A DNA stretch of 64,000 nucleotides from positions 779,663-843,662 of the forward strand of contig CATQHC010000002.1 in the NCBI GenBank assembly GCA_958295775.1. Reading direction: 5' to 3'. The notes under the pieces were generated by a model that made no database searches, had not been told where the DNA came from, and was given only the letters and a program-made list of their open reading frames with translations. Positions 46,389-52,020 of the stretch are shown one piece after another. Numbering within the stretch: position 1 is the stretch's first letter; the number at the start of each line of letters is the position of its first letter. The stretch comes from Chloroflexota bacterium. Lineage in GTDB: Bacteria > Chloroflexota > UBA11872 > VXOZ01. Position numbers and translations under genes: made by a program.

Positions 46389-47492
46389 CTACGGAGAAAA
46401 CTTCAGGCAAACGGGTGTCGGCACCGCGGCGACGTGTCCGGTAGGCTCGAGGTTTCCGGTGTGCTGATCGATGCGAAACGTCACGATGTTGTCGGTATCT
46501 TGGTTTGCGGTAAGCAAGAAGGCGCCGGTGGGATCGATCACGAAGTTGCGAGGCACCTCGCCTCCGGATGACTGATAGCCAACCAAACTCAGTGTGCCGT
46601 CCGTCTCATTCACCGCGTAAATGACGATGCTGTCATGGCCGCGATTGGAGCCGTACACGAACTTTCCTGAGGGGTGCACGTGCACGTCCGCGGTATGGCT
46701 GGTCTCATTGAATTCCGGCGGCAAGGTGGGGATAGTCTGCAATTCGGCCAACGCGCCGCGGTCCTGGTCGTAGGCAAAGACCGTAATGGTATTGCCGATC
46801 TCATTGATCACGTAGACTATCCGTCCGTTTGGGTGAAAGTCGAGGTGGCGAGGGCCCGCGCCGGGGTGGACCGTCGCAAAGGCCGGATTGTTCAGGGGCA
46901 ATGCGCCCCGCTCGAGATCGAGGCCGTACACAATTACCTGGTCGAGCCCGAGATCGCACGCCAAGGCAAACCTATTTTCCGGATCGGGCGTAAAGGAGTG
47001 CGCGTGGGGCTCGCCCTGACGGTCCGGATTGACGCTGGAGCCTACATGCTGCACCCAATCAGTTGGCGGTCCCAGACTCCCATCAGCGGCAATTGGCAGC
47101 ATAGCCACGCTACCGCCCATGTAGTTCGCCGTAATGACGTAGTTGCCCGTCTGCTCTACACTCACGTGGCAAGGGCCCGCGCCCTGTGAAGGTTGTCGAT
47201 TGATGAAGTCAAGCGCGCCGGTGGCGGAATCCACCGCAAAGGCGCTCACGGCTCCGCCCGCATGGCCGTCGATCTCCGGCACGGCGTTCACGGCATAGAG
47301 CAACGGGCGCTCCGGATGCAAGTTGAGATAAGAGGGATTCGGCACGTCCGGCACCGAGTGAATCAGAGTTACGGCGCCGGTGGCCATGTCCATTTGGCAC
47401 ACGTAGATGCCTTCGGCTCCGCCGCCAAGTTCAGTCTCTCCCGTAAACGTGCCAACATAGATGAATCTCGTATCTGTTGCTGGTGCACTCAT
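46389..47492 (-). CDS. lactonase-family beta-propeller protein (6-phosphogluconolactonase YbhE-like)
   Basis: This 367-residue protein has the seven-bladed propeller of the YbhE/Pgl lactonase family: FIYVGTFTG at the start, then repeated blades such as PSYLNLHPERPLLYAVNA, GPCHVSVEQTGNYVITANY, GPRHLDFHPNGRIVYVIN and PRNFVIDPTGAFLLTANQ. Members hydrolyse 6-phosphogluconolactone or related sugar lactones; no pentose-phosphate neighbours confirm this. An AGAGGAG site near 47500 favours a start at 47492 or 47495 over an upstream ATG at 47573. No signal peptide is seen. Confidence 0.85.
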   Translation of the reverse strand: MSAPATDTRFIYVGTFTGETELGGGAEGIYVCQMDMATGAVTLIHSVPDVPNPSYLNLHPERPLLYAVNAVPEIDGHAGGAVSAFAVDSATGALDFINRQPSQGAGPCHVSVEQTGNYVITANYMGGSVAMLPIAADGSLGPPTDWVQHVGSSVNPDRQGEPHAHSFTPDPENRFALACDLGLDQVIVYGLDLERGALPLNNPAFATVHPGAGPRHLDFHPNGRIVYVINEIGNTITVFAYDQDRGALAELQTIPTLPPEFNETSHTADVHVHPSGKFVYGSNRGHDSIVIYAVNETDGTLSLVGYQSSGGEVPRNFVIDPTGAFLLTANQDTDNIVTFRIDQHTGNLEPTGHVAAVPTPVCLKFSP

Positions 47493-47593
47493 CATTGTCT
47501 CCTCTGAATCCATTCTTGAAACAAGGGCTTCTTCTTTCGTCAGCATCTCGTCATCGCCTGACGCCTGCGACACGAGCCAATCAGAGCCAACTC

Positions 47594-48517
47594 CTAGACT
47601 TTAGACTTCCCACGCAGAATGTCATGCAACGCATCCTGGACCGTATGGTATCGGAACTCAAATCCCGCCTCCGCTAGCCGGGCAGGCAGCGCGCGCTGTC
47701 CGTGCAATACAATTTCTGCCATCTCACCCATCCCCAGACGCAACGCCCACGTAGGCACGCGCAACAAAGCCGGCCGTCGCAGCGCACGTCCAACCGTTCG
47801 GGCAAATTCGTCAAACTGCACCGGTTCAGGGCCGCACACGTTTACGGGACCGGAAATCCTGTCATGCGTCAAGAGCAACTCTATCGCTCGCACCGTGTCT
47901 TCGATGTGAATCCAGGGCACCCACTGCCGCCCGCTGCCCAAGGCGCCGCCCGCGAAAAAGCGGAATGGCAGAACTACGCGCGGCAACACACCGCCGTCCG
48001 CACTCAGTGAGAGTCCCAGACGCATGAGCACCCGGCGTGTCGACGTGTCCTCCAGCGCTGCCGAAGCGAGTTCCCATTCCTGACACAAATCGGCAAGAAA
48101 GTCCGAGCCCGGTGCTTGCTGTTCGTCCACTTCCGTGTCGTCGGTGTCACCGTAGTAGCCGACGGCGGATGCCTGCAGCAGTACTGCCGGCTTGCGCGCT
48201 GCAGCTCCAATGGCGGCGACAATCCCGTTCGATGACTGTATCCGGCTGTCACGCAATCGTCGCTTTTGCGCGTACGTCCAACGCCTGCCGGCGATGTTCT
48301 CTCCAGCCAGATTCACCACAGCATCCGCATCCTCTACCAGTTCTTCCCAGCCCTCGCTACTGTTGCCGTCCCAGTAAGCAACATCGGCGCCAGCGGGCAA
48401 CTCCGGCACCTGCAACGGCTGCCGGGATAGGACAACGACGGCATAGCCTTGCGCGCAAAGATGATGGGTAAGCGCACGACCGATCAAGCCGCTACCGCCC
48501 GCGATGATCACGCGCAT
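47594..48517 (-). CDS. TIGR01777-family epimerase (YfcH-like NAD-dependent epimerase)
   Basis: This 307-residue extended short-chain dehydrogenase has IIAGGSGLIGRALTHHL at the N-terminus, the active-site segment ASAVGYYGDTDD with the conserved Tyr, NVCGPEPV and a C-terminal DUF1731 segment (RVPTWALRLGMGEMAEIVLH). The reaction of this family is unknown. GGAGG lies 7 bases before the ATG. It is downstream of the IS element's left end and 101 bases before the lactonase-like gene on the same strand. Confidence 0.9.
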   Translation of the reverse strand: MRVIIAGGSGLIGRALTHHLCAQGYAVVVLSRQPLQVPELPAGADVAYWDGNSSEGWEELVEDADAVVNLAGENIAGRRWTYAQKRRLRDSRIQSSNGIVAAIGAAARKPAVLLQASAVGYYGDTDDTEVDEQQAPGSDFLADLCQEWELASAALEDTSTRRVLMRLGLSLSADGGVLPRVVLPFRFFAGGALGSGRQWVPWIHIEDTVRAIELLLTHDRISGPVNVCGPEPVQFDEFARTVGRALRRPALLRVPTWALRLGMGEMAEIVLHGQRALPARLAEAGFEFRYHTVQDALHDILRGKSKV

Positions 48518-48598
48518 CTATGTTCCTCCACTCGTTTCCATCCCCAAAAACATGCGGATGTGACGTAGGCCGATTCTGCCCGCCGTTGCTGGCATACA

Positions 48599-48606
48599 CA
48601 CACTTG
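48599..48606. repeat. left target-site duplication of the IS element
   Basis: CACACTTG is repeated exactly at 51013-51020. Eight bases is the usual duplication length for IS1595-family elements. Confidence 0.85.
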
Positions 48607-48631
48607 GGGAATTACAAGATATAGGCTTGAC
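48607..48631 (+). repeat. left terminal inverted repeat (25 bp)
   Basis: Exact inverse of 50988-51012. Its inner end CTTGAC supplies the -35 box of the transposase promoter. Confidence 0.93.
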
Positions 48632-48655
48632 TACCTGTAGAGCGTTTGTTACAAT
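48627..48655 (+). promoter_or_regulatory. transposase promoter embedded in the left inverted repeat
   Basis: TTGACT (48627-48632), 17 bases and TACAAT (48650-48655), each 5 of 6 to consensus. Predicted start near 48662. Confidence 0.65.
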
Positions 48656-48674
48656 ATATTTAGGAGGTTGAGAT

Positions 48675-48899
48675 ATGCTCTACTCAGAGTCAGGAATGTT
48701 GGGCGTTGGGTACGCCGATTCCACAACTTCCATTGACCAGTGGAGTGTTGCTGTTGCTCGTTCCTTCGCTTGTGCCACAGTGGTAATCTTCGGCTCTTTT
48801 GGGATGAAGCGGCTTGCGAGCTCCCACGCAATCTCCATCTTGCGCTTTTCGTATTCCCATCTGTCTCCCATGATCGCTCTCCCTGGAGGTGCTGCATGA
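48675..48899 (+). CDS. possible 74-residue upstream frame coupled to the transposase
   Basis: An ATG at 48675 follows AGGAGG (48662-48667) by 7 bases, and the frame's TGA overlaps the transposase ATG (ATGA at 48896-48899), the arrangement of a translationally coupled leader frame. Against it: the encoded sequence (MLYSESGMLGVGYADSTTSI...) has no recognisable domain, reads less like a protein than the opposite strand, and fully overlaps the minus-strand frame at 48680-48871. It may regulate transposase translation rather than encode a functional protein. Confidence 0.3.
   Translation: MLYSESGMLGVGYADSTTSIDQWSVAVARSFACATVVIFGSFGMKRLASSHAISILRFSYSHLSPMIALPGGAA
48680..48871 (-). CDS. possible 63-residue charged helical protein in the IS element
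   Basis: The minus frame from ATG 48871 encodes MGDRWEYEKRKMEIAWELAS and so on, a charged helix-rich small protein with normal codon use. AGGGAG lies 7 bases before the ATG, a strong ribosome-binding site. I do not recognise the family. It is antisense to the possible upstream frame of the transposase, between the left inverted repeat and the transposase. Whether it is expressed, for example as a regulator of transposition, is not shown by the sequence. Confidence 0.5.
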   Translation of the reverse strand: MGDRWEYEKRKMEIAWELASRFIPKEPKITTVAQAKERATATLHWSMEVVESAYPTPNIPDSE

Positions 48900-49753
48900 A
48901 TCTTATCGCCATTGTACAACAGTTCCCTACCCAGGAAGCCTGCATTGAGCACTTGGAACGCATCAAGTGGAACGGCACGCCGGTTTGCCCCTACTGCGAC
49001 AGCGAGAAGGTCGCCCGCAAGAAAGAGCGCAACCATGTCGGCCGCTGGAATTGCCGTAACTGTCTCTCCAGCTTCAAGGTCACTTCCGGTACCATCTTCC
49101 AGGGCACGAAGATACCCCTACAAAAGTGGTTCGCGGCAATCGCTATTCTGCTGAACGCCAAGAAGTCAGTGAGTAGCTGCCAGCTTGCCCGTGACCTGGA
49201 GCTCACACAGCAAACGGCCTGGTACATGGCGATGCGCATCCGCAAGGCTATGACTGACGACGGTGCCCTGCTGCGCGGGATCGTTGAGGCGGATGAAACC
49301 TACATCGGCGGCAAGCCGCGCGGTCCGAGACTCCCCGGCCAACGCCGCGAGAGCAAGAAGACTCCCGTGATTGGCGCCGTCGAGCGCGGCGGCAAGGTCA
49401 GAGCCGAGCCAGCGCCCCGCGTGACCACCAAGCTCATCAACTACTTCCTGCGCCGCAACGTGGACCCGCGCTCGATGCTCGTGACCGACTACTTCTCCGG
49501 CTACAACGAAGCCCGCGACTGGATATACCACGAGCGCATCAATCACAGCATCGAGTACGTGGACGGCCACGTGCACACGAACACGATAGAGGGCTTCTGG
49601 GCGTTGGTGAAGCGGGCTATCTCCGGCCAGCACCACCACTACACGGTCGAACACGCCGGCATGTACATCGACGAAGCGAGCTACAAGTACAACACGCGCA
49701 AAAGCGAGACGCCCTGGAATGACTTCATGCTGCGGGCTTGCGGCGTGGGTTGA
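48896..49753 (+). CDS. IS1595-family (ISXO2-like) DDE transposase
   Basis: The 285-residue transposase moves the surrounding element. Residues about 25-60 form a zinc ribbon (CPYCDSEKV...WNCRNC). A helix-turn-helix-like region follows (SSCQLARDLELTQQTAWYMA), then the ISXO2-like RNase H-fold domain with acidic residues Asp133 (EADETYIGGK), Asp198 (VTDYFSGY) and Glu232 (NTIEGFWALVKR). The start at 48896 follows GGAGG by 6 bases; an upstream in-frame ATG adds unrelated residues. The frame is intact, so the element may be active. Confidence 0.93.
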   Translation: MNLIAIVQQFPTQEACIEHLERIKWNGTPVCPYCDSEKVARKKERNHVGRWNCRNCLSSFKVTSGTIFQGTKIPLQKWFAAIAILLNAKKSVSSCQLARDLELTQQTAWYMAMRIRKAMTDDGALLRGIVEADETYIGGKPRGPRLPGQRRESKKTPVIGAVERGGKVRAEPAPRVTTKLINYFLRRNVDPRSMLVTDYFSGYNEARDWIYHERINHSIEYVDGHVHTNTIEGFWALVKRAISGQHHHYTVEHAGMYIDEASYKYNTRKSETPWNDFMLRACGVG

Positions 49754-49896
49754 TAGTGCCACGGACGCCGCGTTTTCATGACAAGCTCAAAGATAGGTGC
49801 GTCGAGAGCTGCGAGTTCAAGTCGGGCTTTAAGCTCCTGACGGCGCAGGCAGGCGTCACACTTGACGCACGAAGGACAAGACGGTACTGTAGACAC
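49681..49896 (-). CDS. possible 71-residue zinc-finger-like protein in the IS element
   Basis: The minus frame from GTG 49896 encodes VPSCPSCVKCDACLRRQELK and further helical sequence, with two CxxC pairs resembling a small zinc finger. AAAGG lies 8 bases before the GTG. Its last third is antisense to the transposase 3' end. It lies just downstream of the HExxH gene, beyond the hairpin at 49933-49958. Antisense overlap and the lack of a known family keep confidence low. Confidence 0.35.
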   Translation of the reverse strand: MSTVPSCPSCVKCDACLRRQELKARLELAALDAPIFELVMKTRRPWHYQPTPQARSMKSFQGVSLLRVLYL

Positions 49897-49932
49897 AGCA
49901 CGTGCCTTTCTACTCCTAACGGAGTGGTGGTT

Positions 49933-49967
49933 GGGCTGCCAGTTTCCGCTGGCAGCCCGTTTGCTTT
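49933..49967 (+). terminator. terminator between transposase and passenger gene
   Basis: GGGCTGCCAG (49933-49942) pairs perfectly with CTGGCAGCCC (49949-49958) around a 6-base loop, followed on the plus strand by GTTTGCTTT. It insulates the two convergent transcription units of the IS element. Confidence 0.85.
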
Positions 49968-49990
49968 AACTGCCCCTATTCTAACATGTA

Positions 49991-50815
49991 TCAGCGACAC
50001 AAAATGTCGTGCGAGTGTCCTTGGTCGAGGGGATGGCTGCCGTGTCTGTGGTACCCGCCTATTTGGACTACGCAGGTTCCGCCGCTGCCGGCATTCCCCA
50101 TCTGCTGAATGCGGCGCTCCAGGGCTGCGATACGTCGTTCCAGTGCCGCAATGCGAGCATCCGCGCTCTGCTGCGGAGCGGGCGCAGGTGTGGGCGCTGG
50201 CTTGGGTGCGGGTGCTGCTGTCTGCCCTAGTCTGCAGTAGTCTTTGAGGAGCTCGCGCATGAAGTTGCTAAACCGATTGGCTTCTTTGCCGTTTTCAATG
50301 TCTCTATAGTCCTGACGAAACAACCAAGCAGTATAGTTGGCGTGTCCTATCCTGGGGTTGTCCGTGTCGGGGTGTCCTGCCTCCCCATACCTTTTGCTCC
50401 ACCACCCCGCCGCCCTCTGTTCGGCCAAGTACTCATTCGTAAAGCAATAATCGAGGGCCCATCCCTCTGCATCCCTCGGCCTGGCCCCGTACTTCGTCCA
50501 GGGATAGCCCGCATGGAACAGCTCGTGCACCAGCAGGTAGGCGATCACTTCGAGCGGTTGGTGGCGCATGGATTCGTCAACCGTGATGGTGTTCGTGGGA
50601 ATGTGGTACTGCGCCAGGTGCTCGATGTTGCCGAAGGTGAACTTTGTGCCTTTCGTGGTCACTGCACTATATTCACCATAGACGTGCCCCGGCCAGGTTT
50701 CCTCGATCATGTTCAGGGCACCTTGCAGGCGCGGGTCGATTTCATCGGCGTGTAGCGGAGTTGCGGAGAGGAGTAGAAGAATGAGTACGAGGAAGATTGC
50801 GGCGATGCGTGGCAT
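49991..50815 (-). CDS. secreted HExxH metalloprotease-like passenger protein of the IS element
   Basis: The 274-residue protein has a signal peptide (IAAIFLVLILLLLSATPLHA, cleavage probably after Ala23). The central domain has a zinc-protease-like motif His97-Glu-Leu-Phe-His101 followed, 15 residues later, by Glu117 in AEGWALDY, a plausible third metal ligand. A Pro/Ala linker (APAPKPAPTPAPAPQ) leads to a short coiled coil (ARIAALERRIAALERRIQQM) and a His-rich C-terminus ending HSHDILCR. The start at 50815 is set by AAGGGGG just upstream. It has its own promoter in the right inverted repeat and a structured leader. Neither the exact family nor a substrate is recognised; extracellular proteolysis is inference. 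Confidence 0.8.
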   Translation of the reverse strand: MPRIAAIFLVLILLLLSATPLHADEIDPRLQGALNMIEETWPGHVYGEYSAVTTKGTKFTFGNIEHLAQYHIPTNTITVDESMRHQPLEVIAYLLVHELFHAGYPWTKYGARPRDAEGWALDYCFTNEYLAEQRAAGWWSKRYGEAGHPDTDNPRIGHANYTAWLFRQDYRDIENGKEANRFSNFMRELLKDYCRLGQTAAPAPKPAPTPAPAPQQSADARIAALERRIAALERRIQQMGNAGSGGTCVVQIGGYHRHGSHPLDQGHSHDILCR

Positions 50816-50962
50816 AGAGCCCCCTTGTAGAGATGAGAAGGTGTAACTGCCTAGATTGCACCAGAGCGCAACCCCACAAGGGGACAGGAGCATACACCTG
50901 TCTCTCTCGCTGGCCGTGAGGCACACGGCACGGAGGTTGCGCTGCTCAATCTAGGCAGTTAC
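50816..50962 (-). ncRNA. structured mRNA leader of the passenger gene (three-way junction with anti-ribosome-binding strand)
   Basis: On the minus strand GTAACTGCCTAGATTG (50962-50947) pairs with CAATCTAGGCAGTTAC (50858-50843), and GCGCAACC (50942-50935) with GGTTGCGC (50873-50866). They enclose two hairpins: GCCGTG/CACGGC (50929-50924, 50918-50913) and GACAGG/CCTGTC (50902-50897, 50888-50883). The junction strand CCCTTGTGG (50882-50874) can instead pair with CTACAAGGG, which contains the ribosome-binding region (about 50830-50822). Competition between these states could control translation. The same inverted repeat could form a DNA cruciform. Confidence 0.6.
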
Positions 50963-50963
50963 C

Positions 50964-50992
50964 ATCCTAACAAGCAGCTATCTATGCGTCAA
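50964..50992 (-). promoter_or_regulatory. passenger promoter embedded in the right inverted repeat
   Basis: On the minus strand TTGACG (50992-50987), 17 bases and TAGGAT (50969-50964). The -35 box lies mostly within the terminal repeat. The predicted start near 50957 falls in the first helix of the structured leader. Confidence 0.55.
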
Positions 50993-51012
50993 GCCTATAT
51001 CTTGTAATTCCC
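50988..51012 (-). repeat. right terminal inverted repeat (25 bp)
   Basis: Exact inverse of 48607-48631. Confidence 0.93.
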
Positions 51013-51020
51013 CACACTTG
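51013..51020. repeat. right target-site duplication of the IS element
   Basis: CACACTTG, identical to 48599-48606. Confidence 0.85.
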
Positions 51021-51025
51021 ACGCA

Positions 51026-51054
51026 TTGAGCTTATCTCCCAAAACTGCTATAAT
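51026..51054 (+). promoter_or_regulatory. promoter of a leaderless transcript
   Basis: TTGAGC (51026-51031), 17 bases and a perfect TATAAT (51049-51054). The GTG start codon at 51061 lies seven bases after the -10 box, at the expected transcription start. Confidence 0.75.
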
Positions 51055-51060
51055 AATACA

Positions 51061-51987
51061 GTGAACGACCTACGCACACTCAGACCCATCGACGCCCTGG
51101 CCGAATCCGGTTCTCTCCTCAATCGGCGCCTATGGCTTGTTCTCTTGCCGATCGGAATTGACCTGCTCATTTGGTTTGCGCCGCGCATCATGTTAGGAGC
51201 AGAACTCATTCCATTAGCGGAGGGGTCCTCCGCAACTTTGGATGAAAGCGCGGACCCTGAGGGCACGAGCATCTTCACACTTGTCCGCCAGTCGAACTTG
51301 CTCTCGCTTGTCCTTGGAATTTGGGTGCCTTCGCTTGGCGTTGCCGTATCCGGGGAAGGGCCGGGGGCAACGGTTGTCTTGGAGTCATTCCAGGAATTCC
51401 TGTTAGCCCTTGTACTCTTACTTCCAGTGAGTTTCTTGCTGGGTGGTACCTACCTTGCCCTGATTGCAGCGCAAGTGCAAGAACGTGCCTTGCCTTGGGA
51501 GATTCTATTGCCTCGGGTCCTGCGGTTGGCCAAGCGACTGGGTGGGCTTGTCGGAATCATGCTGGTAGTTACGGTGGTGCCCTTCGCCGTCGCCAGTCTC
51601 ATGCTTTCGTTTGTACCGTTACTTGGCGCGTTGCTGCTCTTACTTTCGGTAGCCCTGCTCCTCTGGGTCGCATTCTACGTATTTTTCATTGTGGATAGCA
51701 TTGCGCTAGTGCGCCAGAGTCTGCCGAGAGTGATTCGGCTGACACTGGACGTGATCCATGCAAACCTGTGGTCCTCAGTCGGATTCTTCTTCCTCTACTG
51801 GCTCATCGTCTTTGGGACCGGCGTTCTTTGGGGCCCGATCCTGAGTTGGGAAGTCTTGAGTTTCAGTCTAGGTAGATTCATTGCAACTATTGGGAACGCC
51901 TATGTGGGGACCTGGGTAACAATCGCTCTGTTCAAGTATGTGTGGAATCGAATTCTCCTTCATCGTGGGGACACAAGTTCTGCGTAG
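51061..51987 (+). CDS. multi-pass membrane protein of unknown function
   Basis: The 308-residue protein has about six hydrophobic segments: LWLVLLPIGIDLLIWF, a pair around LLALVLLLPVSFLLGGTYLALIA, LGGLVGIMLVVTVVPFAVA, LLGALLLLLSVALLLWVAFYVFFIV, SVGFFFLYWLIVFGTGVL and a C-terminal one. A charged soluble segment sits between the first two. I do not recognise a named family; the layout recalls general integral membrane proteins of the DUF975/GDPD-anchor type, without proof. The GTG start coincides with the predicted transcription start, so the mRNA is probably leaderless. It lies 33 bases before gyrB and may be co-transcribed with it. Confidence 0.8.
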   Translation: MNDLRTLRPIDALAESGSLLNRRLWLVLLPIGIDLLIWFAPRIMLGAELIPLAEGSSATLDESADPEGTSIFTLVRQSNLLSLVLGIWVPSLGVAVSGEGPGATVVLESFQEFLLALVLLLPVSFLLGGTYLALIAAQVQERALPWEILLPRVLRLAKRLGGLVGIMLVVTVVPFAVASLMLSFVPLLGALLLLLSVALLLWVAFYVFFIVDSIALVRQSLPRVIRLTLDVIHANLWSSVGFFFLYWLIVFGTGVLWGPILSWEVLSFSLGRFIATIGNAYVGTWVTIALFKYVWNRILLHRGDTSSA

Positions 51988-52020
51988 CAGTCCAAGATAC
52001 TCTTTCGCGAAGGGACAACT

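Larger units (their letters stand above)
48607..51012 (+). mobile_element. complete IS1595-family insertion sequence with passenger genes (2,406 bp)
   Basis: The element is bounded by 25-bp perfect terminal inverted repeats (48607-48631 and 50988-51012, both starting GGGAATTACAAG when read inward) and by the 8-bp duplication CACACTTG. It contains an IS1595/ISXO2-type DDE transposase on the plus strand and, on the minus strand, a secreted HExxH protein and two possible small proteins. A strong hairpin lies between the transposase and the HExxH gene. Intact ends, exact duplication and intact transposase indicate a recent, possibly active insertion. It sits between the epimerase gene and the promoter of the membrane protein gene at 51061. 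At 2.4 kb it is longer than a minimal IS1595 copy because of the passengers. Confidence 0.93.

Noticed and set aside
50988-51026. longer right terminal repeat including the outer CTTGACGCAT
   Set aside because: The left end lacks a matching extension, and the exact 8-bp duplication CACACTTG fixes the boundary at 51012/51013.
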